Below are positions 29,526-38,090 of a stretch of DNA of 64,000 bases, piece by piece (positions within the stretch are counted from its first letter, which is position 1; each line of letters opens with the position of its first letter). The translations under genes were made by a program, and so were the position numbers. This stretch comes from Mycolicibacterium sp. GF69 (GTDB taxonomy: Bacteria; Actinomycetota; Actinomycetes; Mycobacteriales; Mycobacteriaceae). Under the pieces are notes generated by a model. It did no database searches, had not been told where the DNA came from, and saw only the letters and a program-made list of their open reading frames with translations. Where the stretch lies: positions 248,001 to 312,000 of the forward strand of contig NZ_QMEW01000001.1 in NCBI RefSeq assembly GCF_003284965.1. The letters are read 5' to 3'.

Positions 29526-30144
29526 CGCCCTCGGGCCGCCAGTCGGGTGAGCGACCCAGGTGGCGCAGCACGCGGTCCAGATCGTGCGCTCCGTCCCGCG
29601 GTGCCAGCGCATGCGCGAACGGCGAGTTCGCCGCATCGCGGATGTCGCCGACCGGCACCGCCAAAGCCAGTGGCGCGACGGCGTCCAGCACCTCGGCAGG
29701 AAGCACGAACGGCATGCCGAGGCTGCGTGCGACGTCCCAGCCGTGCACGACGTAGTCGACGAAGTGGAAACCGACCGCCATCTCACCGCGCACGGTGGCG
29801 CCCGCGCCGAACTCGGGTAGTGCGAACGTCGCCTCCAGCACACCGTCGGCGCTGAACGCGTCGAGCACGTCGGCGGCGGCCGCGGCGTAGGCGCCGGCGG
29901 GATCCACGCGGACCGCGGCGGCAACGGTCGCAGGGTCCCACAGCGCGAGGTCGGCGCCCGCGCCGCGCGCGGCCGCAGCAAAACCGTTGTGCTGCACGGT
30001 CATATGTGTCACCAGATCGGCAAGGCCCCAGCCCGCACACGGCGTCGGCCGATCGAGGTCGCCGGGCAAGACCTTGCCGACGATGTCGACGGAGGCGGTG
30101 ACGGCGATCCGGTGAAATGGTCGAGGATCGTTATTAATAGTCAT
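29509..30144 (-). CDS. TIGR03086-family DinB-like protein
   Basis: 211 residues. The N-terminus has the family signature TPCAGWGLADLVTHMTVQHNGFAAAARG and the middle has VDYVVHGWDVARSLG. The histidines (THM, QHN, VHGWD) are likely metal ligands in a mycothiol-dependent isomerase-type four-helix bundle. Function unknown. It is divergent from a MarR regulator with a palindrome in the gap, so it is probably that regulator's target. Confidence 0.83.
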   Translation of the reverse strand: MTINNDPRPFHRIAVTASVDIVGKVLPGDLDRPTPCAGWGLADLVTHMTVQHNGFAAAARGAGADLALWDPATVAAAVRVDPAGAYAAAAADVLDAFSADGVLEATFALPEFGAGATVRGEMAVGFHFVDYVVHGWDVARSLGMPFVLPAEVLDAVAPLALAVPVGDIRDAANSPFAHALAPRDGAHDLDRVLRHLGRSPDWRPEGVTAGR

Positions 30145-30154
30145 ATGCTTACGA

Positions 30155-30168
30155 TATGCATCTGCATA
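30155..30168. promoter_or_regulatory. Candidate MarR operator
   Basis: TATGCA-TC-TGCATA is a perfect 14-base dyad in the 51-base gap between divergent start codons, 11 bases before the TIGR03086 start. The gap is markedly AT-rich compared with its surroundings. MarR proteins typically bind such short palindromes next to their own genes. Confidence 0.6.
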
Positions 30169-30195
30169 CTATTGGTCAATGCTTAATATTCAGCC

Positions 30196-30630
30196 ATGCC
30201 GCGGAAGCCGAGACGACCGGACCTCGCGGCCATGCTCGCGCCGCTGCTGCGCAGGTTGATCGCGCTCGAAGCGCCGATCCTGGCGACGCATGACGTGTCG
30301 ATGTGGGGGTACAGCGTCCTCGTCGCGCTGGATGAGTCACCGGTGCGCACCCAGGTCGCGCTCGCCGAGGCCATCGGCGCGGACAAGACCCGGATCATTC
30401 CCACCCTCGACGAGTTGCAGGCCAGGGGTTTCATCGAGCGTCGGCCTGATCCGGCCGACCGGCGCGCACGCCTGCTGGCCATCACCGAAGCGGGCCGTGT
30501 CCTCAAGGACGCGGTGCAAGGAGAGATTCAGCGCGGCGAGGAGCGGTGGTTGTCGGTGCTGCCCGCCGCCGACCGCGAGGTCTTCCTGCGGGCGCTGCGC
30601 GAGATGACGCGCGTCGACGGCAACCCATAG
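30196..30630 (+). CDS. MarR-family transcriptional regulator
   Basis: 144 residues. The winged helix is RTQVALAEAIGADKTRIIPTLDELQARGFIERRPDPADRRARLLAITEAG, with the wing motif DPADRRARLL. Dimerisation helices flank it. It most likely controls itself and the divergent TIGR03086 gene. Ligand unknown. Confidence 0.9.
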   Translation: MPRKPRRPDLAAMLAPLLRRLIALEAPILATHDVSMWGYSVLVALDESPVRTQVALAEAIGADKTRIIPTLDELQARGFIERRPDPADRRARLLAITEAGRVLKDAVQGEIQRGEERWLSVLPAADREVFLRALREMTRVDGNP

Positions 30631-30632
30631 GG

Positions 30633-30762
30633 TTCGAGGGATTAATCGCCTCGGCCTACATCCTCGTGCTGAACCCGATCATCCTGACTGTTGTGGGTGG
30701 TCGCCGCGGGCTTCCTGCTGTGCTTCGCGCGGGGCTGGATCGAGTCGCTGATCGGGATGTGA
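30633..30762 (+). pseudogene. Remnant of an NCS2/AzgA-type nucleobase permease
   Basis: Bases 30633-30690 read FEGLIASAYILVLNPIILT, like the N-terminal membrane segment of AzgA-type permeases (usually AYIxVxNPxIL). From about 30687 the next frame reads LLWVVAAGFLLCFARGWIES and ends at a stop at 30760-30762, like the extreme C-terminus of the same family (HPLxWVVAAxF). The >1 kb between these in a real permease is absent and the frame shifts at the join. This looks like an internal-deletion relic next to the MarR gene. Confidence 0.6.
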
Positions 30763-30823
30763 CGCCGGGACCAGCTCGAAACTGAGATGTGCACGAGAAG
30801 TATCCGAGTTCTCGCGCAGACGT

Positions 30824-31480
30824 TCAGTTTCGGCGGATGTTCTCCGCGTCGGCCAGGTCCTCGATGGCGTCCGCCTGCGCACGCGTCGCCGCCGCGTCGA
30901 TGTGCTTGTCCTGCGCATCGGCCATCTTGACGCCGGCCGTTGTCGCGGCACTGCGCTCGACCGCATCGATCTGCGTCTCTTCGTGGCGCTTGGCGGTCTC
31001 CACATTTTTCTTGCGCTGTGCGGCGAGCTGATCGGCCTGCTTGTCGCTCGCGGCCATCTTCTTCTCCGCAGCTTCCACCGCCGCGCGCTTGCGCTGCTGC
31101 GCCTCGGCGCGCACCTGGCGGGCCTTTTCCTCGGTCTCCTCGAAGGCCTCCTGCTTGTCCTGCAGCGCCTTGTCCTGGGTCGCCTTTAGCTCCCTGTCGG
31201 CCTGTTTGAGGTTCTCGTCGGCAGCGGCGTCCAGGTCGGCCGCTCGGCGAAGCGCATCGCTGCGCTCGACGAGCGTGGCGCCTCGCTTCTGGATGTCGCG
31301 GTCACCGAGCGCTACGCCGACGGCGGTGTCGAGCATGCCCAGCGAGCGCTGGTAGAACAGCCTGGCCGGCGCCTCGTCGTCCATCCGCGCAACGAAGCGG
31401 TCGTCGATCAACTGCAGCGGCCTGCGCGCCACCTGGTACTGAAATTTCAGCACGGCTCGCGGAATCGCAATGAGGCTCAT
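30824..31480 (-). CDS. Coiled-coil protein, unknown function
   Basis: 218 residues from ATG 31480, preceded by AGAAGGAG 7 bases upstream. The first ~55 residues (IAIPRAVLKFQYQVARRPLQLIDDRF) precede about 130 residues of charged, Ala/Glu/Lys/Gln-rich heptads (LKQADRELKATQDKALQDKQEAFEETEEKA is representative in part). No enzyme motif. It follows a CsbD-domain gene by 24 bases, and the two proteins share the helical composition, so they probably act together in an envelope or general stress role. Confidence 0.75.
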   Translation of the reverse strand: MSLIAIPRAVLKFQYQVARRPLQLIDDRFVARMDDEAPARLFYQRSLGMLDTAVGVALGDRDIQKRGATLVERSDALRRAADLDAAADENLKQADRELKATQDKALQDKQEAFEETEEKARQVRAEAQQRKRAAVEAAEKKMAASDKQADQLAAQRKKNVETAKRHEETQIDAVERSAATTAGVKMADAQDKHIDAAATRAQADAIEDLADAENIRRN

Positions 31481-31504
31481 GATCAAGCTCCTTCTGTGCC
31501 CTGA

Positions 31505-32053
31505 TCAGGCGTCGTCGTTGAGGTTTTCGGCTTGCCGCCGGATCCGGGCGGCTTCGGCGTGCGCGCTCGCCGACTCCCGTACGGCTTCGCGGTGTTCCTC
31601 AAGGCCGCCGGCGAGTTGACTGTCGGCATCGCGAATCCCGGCCTGCTGCTCGGCCCTGGCCTCCCGCGCCTTGCGGTCCGCGTCGAGTTCGGCCCGGGTA
31701 CGTTCCTGGTCGAGTTCGCGGTGGGTGGCATCTGCGGCCGCGCGCTTCTGCGCGACCTCCTGGTCCTCCACCGCGCCCTTCTCGGCCGCCGCCTCGGCAT
31801 TCGCCGCCGCGCGCTCGCCGGCGCCCGCACGTTTGGCCTCGGCGACATCGGCGCGGGCCTCGCGCGCCTGGGCGTCGGCGACTGTGTCGATCGTGCTCGC
31901 CTCTTTGCGGCGTTCGGCTTCGGCCTGCTGAAGCTGGCCCTCGGCGGTCAACGAGTCGTTTCCGGTGATCGCGCCGAATATCTCCTTGGCCTTGCCCTTC
32001 ACCGAGTCGATCAGGCCTTCGCGTGCCTGGCCGGCCTTGTCTTGGTCGGTCAT
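31505..32053 (-). CDS. CsbD-domain stress protein with coiled-coil tail
   Basis: 182 residues from ATG 32053, behind a strong AGGAGG. The N-terminal ~45 residues (GLIDSVKGKAKEIFGAITG followed by NDSLTAEGQLQQ) are a CsbD-like domain. The rest is a long Ala/Arg/Glu helix. CsbD proteins are induced by general stress in bacteria. A CsbD domain on a long charged helix is known in mycobacteria, but its function is unclear to me. It forms an operon with the downstream coiled-coil gene. Confidence 0.8.
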   Translation of the reverse strand: MTDQDKAGQAREGLIDSVKGKAKEIFGAITGNDSLTAEGQLQQAEAERRKEASTIDTVADAQAREARADVAEAKRAGAGERAAANAEAAAEKGAVEDQEVAQKRAAADATHRELDQERTRAELDADRKAREARAEQQAGIRDADSQLAGGLEEHREAVRESASAHAEAARIRRQAENLNDDA

Positions 32054-32119
32054 CAAAGCCTCCTCTCGAGGGCTTAGGTTCCACGTGCGCGGCTCACCGA
32101 AACCACTACGCCTGCGATC

Positions 32120-33172
32120 ATGGGTCGCGTGACGGCGACGACGGTTCCGGTTATCGCGCTCACCGGCTACCTCGGTGCCGGTAAGACGACCCTGCTCAAC
32201 CACGTCCTGCGCCAGCCGGGCGCCCGCGTCGGCGTGGTCATCAATGATTTCGGTGAACTCAACGTGGACGCCGCACTGGTCACCGGTCAGGTCGACGAAC
32301 CGGCCTCGATCGCCGGCGGCTGCATCTGCTGTCTGCCCGACGAAGGCGGGATCGACGAGGCGCTGGCCAAGCTCGCCGACCCGAAGCTCGGCCTGGACGC
32401 CATCATCATCGAGGCCAGCGGCCTGGCCGATCCGATCGCGATTTCGCGGATCATCCGGTTCAGCGGTGTGGACCGGGTACGCCCCGGTGGCATCGTCGAC
32501 GTCATCGACGCCGCCGCACATTTCGACACCGTCGACGACCACGCCACTCCGCCGGCCCGGTACGGTGCGGCCTCGCTGGTGGTGGTCAACAAGCTCGACC
32601 AGGTTCCGGACCGCGACCGCGATTCGGTCCTCGTTCGAATCGAACAGCGTGTGCGCGAACGCAATCCCGATGTCCATGTCGTCGGCGCCACCGCGGGCCG
32701 GGTCGATCCCGCCCTGCTCTACGACGTGTCCGGATCCGCCGAGGCCGGCGGACAACTGTCTCTGCGGGAACTGCTCGTCGACACCGCCCAAGAACACGCG
32801 CACGAGCATCCGCACGTGCACGCGGACTCGGTCACGGTGATCAGCCATGGTGGTGTCGAACCGGCAGCGCTCATCGATTTGCTCGAGCGGCCGCCCGCTG
32901 GGGTGTACCGGATCAAGGGCACGGTCTCCATCCGCTACCGCGAACGAACGCGCCGCTACGTGGTCAACGTCGTCGGCACCTCGATTCACCTCGCGAACGC
33001 GCCGGCGTCGGACCCGGCCGGCGGGAATGCGAACGCGCTCGTCGCGATCGGAACCCACCTCGACGTCGACGACGTGAGGGCACGTGTGGAAACCGCGCTG
33101 GCGCCGTACGACGGACCGGTGTCGGCGGCAGGGGTACGACGCCTGCAGCGGTACCGCCGGCTGAGTGTTTAG
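32120..33172 (+). CDS. CobW / COG0523 metallochaperone GTPase
   Basis: 350 residues. Walker A is TGYLGAGKTTLLN, the metal-binding CxCC is AGGCICCLPDE, the GTP-specificity motif is VVNKLDQ and Walker B lies near IIIEASGLADP. A His-rich stretch EHAHEHPHVHADS (about 228-240) precedes the C-terminal CobW_C domain. COG0523 GTPases deliver Zn, Co or other metals to client proteins. I see no Zur-like box in the 66-base upstream gap, so the metal is not indicated. Start ATG 32120; GTG 32129 is possible. Confidence 0.9.
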   Translation: MGRVTATTVPVIALTGYLGAGKTTLLNHVLRQPGARVGVVINDFGELNVDAALVTGQVDEPASIAGGCICCLPDEGGIDEALAKLADPKLGLDAIIIEASGLADPIAISRIIRFSGVDRVRPGGIVDVIDAAAHFDTVDDHATPPARYGAASLVVVNKLDQVPDRDRDSVLVRIEQRVRERNPDVHVVGATAGRVDPALLYDVSGSAEAGGQLSLRELLVDTAQEHAHEHPHVHADSVTVISHGGVEPAALIDLLERPPAGVYRIKGTVSIRYRERTRRYVVNVVGTSIHLANAPASDPAGGNANALVAIGTHLDVDDVRARVETALAPYDGPVSAAGVRRLQRYRRLSV

Positions 33173-33202
33173 CTTCGGCCCGCTTCTGATTACGGTGAGT
33201 TG

Positions 33203-34165
33203 ATGAGCGCCGAGGAGCAGCGCGCCGGGGTCGAGCTGACCAACCTCGACCAGCCGCTGAGCCCGGACGCCGGCGCCACCAAGCGCCAGTTGATCGACTA
33301 CCTCGACGCGGTGGCCCAGCGGATGCTGCCGGGACTGGCGGGGCGGCCGCTCACCGTGCTGCGGGTGCTGCGCGGACGGGCGCCGTTCATGCAGAAGAAC
33401 GTGCCGAAGTACACCCCCGACTGGGTGAGAACCGTCTCGATGTGGGCGGAGTCGTCCCAGCGCGAAGTGCGCTATGCGTTGTGCGACGACCGGCGCACCC
33501 TGTTGTGGTTGGCCAATCAGCGCGCCGTGGAGTTCCACCCGACGCTCGGGCTCGCCGACGACATCTATCGCCCAACGCATCTGGTGCTCGACCTCGACCC
33601 GCCATCGGACAGCGACTTCCAAGCGGTGGCAGCGGCGGCTCATCTTGTCCGGCAGGCGCTTTCCGACTGCGGCCTGACAGGTGCGGTGAAGACGAGCGGA
33701 GCCAAGGGCGTGCACGTGTTCGTGCCCGTCGACGACTCGGCACCGGTCGATGACGTCGCCGCCGCGACCCGCGCACTGGCCGCACGCGCGGAAGCGCTCG
33801 ACCCATCCTGTGCGACAACCGCTTTCATCGTGGCCGACCGCGAAGGCAAGGTGTTCATCGACTCCACCCGCTCCGGCGGCGCGACAGTCGTCGCCGCCTA
33901 CAGTCCCCGGTTGCGACCCGCCACCCCGGTGTCGTTTCCCGTGGGCTGGTCCGATCTGGACCACATCAGACCGGCGGACTTCACCGTGCACACCGCCATC
34001 GACGCGCTGGCAAGCGGCGACCCGTGGGCGGAGATGATGCCGGCCCCACAGGCCCTGCCGCCCGACCTGGTCGAGCAGGGTAGGTCCATCCCCGTCGCGC
34101 GAGTGGCCGCGATGCACGAGGGCAAGCGCCGGGCGCGAGCGCGGCGGATTCGCCAGTCCGAATAG
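33203..34165 (+). CDS. Second LigD-type primase-polymerase (PolD1/Prim-PolC-like)
   Basis: 320 residues. The polymerase metal motif is THLVLDLDP (DxD) and motif II is KTSGAKGVHVFV. The third acidic region is KVFIDSTRSGGATVVAAYSPR. It resembles the LigD polymerase-domain family that includes Rv3730c, whose M. smegmatis relative acts in gap repair. It lacks the C-terminal extension seen in the other copy at 27235. In the relatives I recall, this type sits near ligC; no ligase gene is here. A TTG 3 bases upstream is an alternative start. Confidence 0.87.
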   Translation: MSAEEQRAGVELTNLDQPLSPDAGATKRQLIDYLDAVAQRMLPGLAGRPLTVLRVLRGRAPFMQKNVPKYTPDWVRTVSMWAESSQREVRYALCDDRRTLLWLANQRAVEFHPTLGLADDIYRPTHLVLDLDPPSDSDFQAVAAAAHLVRQALSDCGLTGAVKTSGAKGVHVFVPVDDSAPVDDVAAATRALAARAEALDPSCATTAFIVADREGKVFIDSTRSGGATVVAAYSPRLRPATPVSFPVGWSDLDHIRPADFTVHTAIDALASGDPWAEMMPAPQALPPDLVEQGRSIPVARVAAMHEGKRRARARRIRQSE

Positions 34166-34215
34166 CGGGTATGGCCCAGCGCATCGGCGAGGCCCGTAGT
34201 TGAGGGGGTCCGGGA

Positions 34216-35187
34216 ATGGTGGGCTGGCTGGACCGGTTGCAGCGACGCAACCGTCGCGTGGGCTTCGTCATCGCGGTGATCTACAAGTACATCGATGACC
34301 AGGGCGGCTACCTCGCAGCGCTGATCACCTACTACGCATTCGTTTCGCTGTTTCCCCTGTTGCTGCTGATGACGACCGCGACGGGTGTCGTGCTGGTCGG
34401 CCACCCCGAACTGCAGCAGCAGGTGCTCCAGTCCACGCTGAGTCAGTTTCCGGTCATCGGCAGCCAGTTGCAACGGCCCGAACAGCTCAGCGGCGGACTC
34501 ACCGCCGTCGTCGTCGGTATCGCCGGCGCTCTGTACGGCGGGCTCGGCGTCGGGCAGGCCTTGCAGAACGCGATGAACTCGATATGGGCGGTGCCCCGCA
34601 ACCTTCGGCCGGACCCCATCAGGTCGAGGCTGCGCAGCCTGCTCCTGTTGTTCATCTTGGGCTCGGCCGCGATCGCCGCGACGGTGTTGTCGGCGATCGC
34701 CCACGCGACCGCCGAACTGGGGTGGTTCGGCAAGGTCGGTATCACCATCGCCACCGTGGTGGTCAACGCGCTCATCTGCCTGGTGGCGTTTCGCGTCACC
34801 ACCACCCGGCAGCTGTCCTACCGCGACGTGCTTCCCGGCGCGCTCGCAGCCGCCGTGATCTGGCAGCTGCTGCAGTGGTTTGGTGCGAATTACGTTGCGC
34901 ACGTAGTGAAGTCGACCAGTGCAACCAACAGTGTGTTCGCGTTGGTTCTCGGCCTGCTGGCGTTCCTGTATCTGGTCTCGGTGACGCTGGTGATGTGCGC
35001 CGAGGTCAACGTCGTACGGGTCGACGGGCTGCATCCGCGATCGTTGATGACGCCGTTCACCGACGACGTCGACCTCACCTCCGCCGACAGGCGCACCTAC
35101 ACCCGGCGGGCGAAAGCCGAGCGGCTCAAGGGGTTTCAACGTGTCAGCGTGCAGTTCGACGCGGACTCCGAATCGGCCCAAGGCTGA
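34216..35187 (+). CDS. YihY/BrkB-family inner membrane protein
   Basis: 323 residues with about six membrane segments, e.g. LAALITYYAFVSLFPLLLLM, VVVGIAGALYGGLGVGQAL and VFALVLGLLAFLYLVSVTLVM. Family signatures are TYYAFVSLFPLLLL and ALQNAMNSIWAVP. The C-terminal ~60 residues are cytosolic and charged. The family was once annotated as RNase BN, which is not supported; the real role is unknown, possibly transport. The preceding stop is 50 bases away. Confidence 0.87.
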   Translation: MVGWLDRLQRRNRRVGFVIAVIYKYIDDQGGYLAALITYYAFVSLFPLLLLMTTATGVVLVGHPELQQQVLQSTLSQFPVIGSQLQRPEQLSGGLTAVVVGIAGALYGGLGVGQALQNAMNSIWAVPRNLRPDPIRSRLRSLLLLFILGSAAIAATVLSAIAHATAELGWFGKVGITIATVVVNALICLVAFRVTTTRQLSYRDVLPGALAAAVIWQLLQWFGANYVAHVVKSTSATNSVFALVLGLLAFLYLVSVTLVMCAEVNVVRVDGLHPRSLMTPFTDDVDLTSADRRTYTRRAKAERLKGFQRVSVQFDADSESAQG

Positions 35188-35403
35188 TCCCATCTGTCGA
35201 CGACGGCGACTTCGGCCACCGGCTTGCGCCGGACGGTTCGGTGGTGGCCATCGGGCTTTCCAGGGTAGAGTCGGACGAACAGGGGCTGAGCCCACGCCTC
35301 GCAGCGATAGCAATGCCCGCAGGGGTGCCATGACCTCCACTTTCCACGTGTCTTCGAAAAGGTCGCGGTCAGCGCAGGGTCGACGACGGTGCGGAGCTGA
35401 GCT

Positions 35404-37032
35404 TTGAGCATTGACAAGGGCGTGGAAAGTGCGTCGCCGCCGGTCGATGACGCCATCTGGCAATCCGTTCCGCATCCCGTGCTAGTGGTCGACCAATCCG
35501 GCATCATCCGCGCATTAAGTGCCCCGACGCGGGCGGTGCTCGACGCCGAAGTCGGCACCCGGCTGGCGGCCACCGCGCCACCGTGGCTGGTGCGCGCACA
35601 TGATCAGCAGGCGGCAGCGGCCACCGGAACCCTGGACGGTCGCGACTTCAGGGCGAAAGCGACCGCGCTGCCGAACGGCGAGATCGCATGGTGGCTGATG
35701 CAGGACACCGACCACTCGCTCGAACGTGCGCACGAGACGTTGGCCCTCGCGCGCGAACGCGCGGAGTTCCTCGACGAGGCGTCGGCGGCGCTGATGGCTT
35801 CGTTGAATCTCGACCGGTGCATGGCGGTCACGGTCCAGATGGCGGCCCGTCATCTGGCGGACGCGGCCTGCGTCGTCGCCCCGGTCCGAGATGACCTGGT
35901 GCCGGTCGTCTGCAGCCGAGCCGACGGTGTCGCGGAACACCGCCACGTGGAAGCGGACCCGGCCGAGGTGTCCGGGCTCAACGAGACGCTTCGCGGTTTC
36001 CCGCCGGTCCCCTCGCGGTGGATCGACCCGGCGACGGTGCCGGACTGGCTCGTGCCCCGGCACATCCAGGGCCGAGTGGGATCGGTGCTGATCACGCCCT
36101 TGCCGGGGCATGGCGTGCCGGCTGGAGCGTTGGTCCTGATGCGCCGCTCCGAAACCGCGTTCGGCGAAAGCGAGGAACTGTTCGCCCGGCTATTCGCGGC
36201 CCGCGCCGGCGCGGCGTTGTCCGCGGCCAGGCTGTACGCCGAGCAGTCGGCGATCACCCGCACGTTGATGCGCGAACTCCTACCCCCACATCTGCAGCGG
36301 CTCGACGACTTCGAACTCGCCGGTGGTTACCGCGCGTCGGCGGACCATGAGCTGATCGGCGGAGACTTCTACGACGTCCATCCCGCGACCGGACCCGACG
36401 GCGAAACTCTCGTCGTGCTCGGGGACGTGTGCGGAAAGGGTCTGGAGGCCGCGGTGCTGAGCGGCAAGATCCGCAACACCCTGCAAGCGCTGGCACCCCT
36501 CGCGGACCACCACGAACGGGTGCTCAAACTGCTCAACAGCGCCTTGCTGACACCCGACAACAGCCGCTTCGCCACCGTGGTGCTGGCCTCCATCCGGCGC
36601 CGCGACGGCCAACTGGCGATCCGACTGACGTGCGCCGGGCACCCCGCCCCCCTGATCGTGCGCAACGACGGAACGGTAGAGCAGGCGGATACCAAGGGCA
36701 TGCTGGTCGGCGCGCTGCCGCAGTTCAAAACGCGGTCCACCGAGATCTCGCTCGCGCCCGGCGAAACCTGCCTGTTGTATACCGATGGCCTGTCCGAAGC
36801 CCGTGGCGGTCCGCTCGGCGCGGAGATGTTCGGCGATGAGCGGCTGATCGACGCGATGGCCCAGTGCGGCGGGCTACCCGCCGAGGCGGTGGTCGAGCGG
36901 ATAATGATGCTCGCCTCGCAGTGGGTTGCCGACCGGGATCACGACGATATGGCCGTCGTCGCCATCACGGCTCCGCGCCGGACGCACCTCAGCGCTGTCG
37001 ACGGTCGCACTGCAGGCAGGTTCATAGCGTGA
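35404..37032 (+). CDS. PAS-GAF-SpoIIE (PP2C) phosphatase
   Basis: 542 residues from TTG 35404, with GGAG 7 bases upstream. An N-terminal PAS-like region (about 17-100) and GAF domain (118-282) precede a PPM/SpoIIE phosphatase (300-530). Metal-binding motifs are intact: GGDFYD (319-324), LGDVCGKGLEAA (339-350), LLYTDGLSEA and DHDDMAVV. Such RsbU-like enzymes dephosphorylate STAS antagonists and so release sigma or effector proteins. The next gene overlaps its stop by 4 bases (GTGA), then a STAS gene follows, so its substrate is probably the STAS protein at 38087. Confidence 0.92.
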   Translation: MSIDKGVESASPPVDDAIWQSVPHPVLVVDQSGIIRALSAPTRAVLDAEVGTRLAATAPPWLVRAHDQQAAAATGTLDGRDFRAKATALPNGEIAWWLMQDTDHSLERAHETLALARERAEFLDEASAALMASLNLDRCMAVTVQMAARHLADAACVVAPVRDDLVPVVCSRADGVAEHRHVEADPAEVSGLNETLRGFPPVPSRWIDPATVPDWLVPRHIQGRVGSVLITPLPGHGVPAGALVLMRRSETAFGESEELFARLFAARAGAALSAARLYAEQSAITRTLMRELLPPHLQRLDDFELAGGYRASADHELIGGDFYDVHPATGPDGETLVVLGDVCGKGLEAAVLSGKIRNTLQALAPLADHHERVLKLLNSALLTPDNSRFATVVLASIRRRDGQLAIRLTCAGHPAPLIVRNDGTVEQADTKGMLVGALPQFKTRSTEISLAPGETCLLYTDGLSEARGGPLGAEMFGDERLIDAMAQCGGLPAEAVVERIMMLASQWVADRDHDDMAVVAITAPRRTHLSAVDGRTAGRFIA

Positions 37033-38090
37033 GCAGTCCAGACATCGGCACGGTGCGGGACCAACTGTGGAACGCGGTCCTCGACGGTGACGAGTACACC
37101 GCGCTCGGCGTCGTGTTCGCCGCGATCGACGCGGGCATTGCTCCCGAAGACGTGCTGCTGGAGGTGATCGCACCCGTACAGCGCAAGGTTGGGGCCGAAT
37201 GGGTGGCCAACCGCATCACCGTGGCCCAGGAGCACGCCGCCACCGCGATCAACGACCGTGTGATCGCTGCAATTTCACGGCATCCGGCGGCAACTTCGAC
37301 CGCTCGAGCCGGTCGCGTCACAGTCGCATGCGTCGACGGTGAGTGGCACGCGTTGCCGGCCCGATTACTGGCAGAGGTGCTCCGGTTGCGCGGTTGGCAG
37401 GTCGACTTCCTCGGCGCCCAAGTGCCCACGCCCCACCTGATCGCGCACCTTCACCAGTACGCACCCGATGCGGTCGCGCTGTCCTGCTCGATACCGACCC
37501 GGCTGCCCGCTGCGCATGCGGCGATCGCCGCGTGTCAGGCCGCGGGTGTCTCGGTCCTCGTCGGCGGTGCGGCATTCGGCGCCGACGGCCGTCACGCGCG
37601 CCTGCTCGGTGCCGATGCGTGGGCACCGGATGCCCGTGCCGCCGCGCGCTGGCTGAGCGACGACCTGGTCCGGATCGGGCTGCGCGCGAACCATCACCCT
37701 TCCAGCGCGCTGCCGCATCTGGCGGACCAGGAGTACTCGATGGTCAGCGGTTCGAAGGCGCAACTGGTCAAATCCACGGTCGCCGAATTGGCGGATCGGT
37801 ACCCAGCGATGCGTGATTACACCGAGACCCAACGTGAGCGCACCACCGAGGACATCGCGCATATCGTCGACTTCCTCGCGACCGCCCTGTACACGGATGA
37901 CGACGACCTGTTCTGCGGCTTCATCGTGTGGACCGCAGAGGTGCTCAGCTCCCGTGGCGTACCGGCCACCTCGTTGACGCCCGCGCTCGACCTGTTGTCT
38001 GAGCTCTTGAAGGACTTTCCTCGAACCCAGCGCCTGCTGTCCGCCGCGCGCACCGCCCTGACAGCCCAGACAACGATGCCAGTCCCATGA
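37029..38090 (+). CDS. Cobalamin-binding sensor with CarH-type light signature
   Basis: 353 residues from GTG 37029. An N-terminal four-helix cap (about 1-85) carries W58-x9-E68-H69 (EWVANRITVAQEH), the Wx9EH signature of CarH photoreceptors that contacts adenosylcobalamin. The Rossmann B12 domain (95-210) has E105-x-H107 in place of DxH, SxL-like SCSIPTRL at 152, and VGG at 178-180, with the family spacing. No DNA-binding MerR domain is present. A C-terminal ~115-residue helical region (TEDIAHIVDFLATALYTDD) is of unknown fold. The partner is likely the overlapping phosphatase or STAS protein. Confidence 0.88.
   Translation: MSSPDIGTVRDQLWNAVLDGDEYTALGVVFAAIDAGIAPEDVLLEVIAPVQRKVGAEWVANRITVAQEHAATAINDRVIAAISRHPAATSTARAGRVTVACVDGEWHALPARLLAEVLRLRGWQVDFLGAQVPTPHLIAHLHQYAPDAVALSCSIPTRLPAAHAAIAACQAAGVSVLVGGAAFGADGRHARLLGADAWAPDARAAARWLSDDLVRIGLRANHHPSSALPHLADQEYSMVSGSKAQLVKSTVAELADRYPAMRDYTETQRERTTEDIAHIVDFLATALYTDDDDLFCGFIVWTAEVLSSRGVPATSLTPALDLLSELLKDFPRTQRLLSAARTALTAQTTMPVP

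Noticed and set aside
31505..34117. Very long minus-strand open frame through the CobW and LigD-type genes
   Set aside because: Only its last part, from ATG 32053, is the CsbD gene. The upstream extension is antisense to clearly coding genes with intact motifs.
35188..35403. SigF-like promoter (GGTT ... GGGTA) before the phosphatase operon
   Set aside because: The spacing between the two elements (about 24 bases) is too long for a normal promoter.
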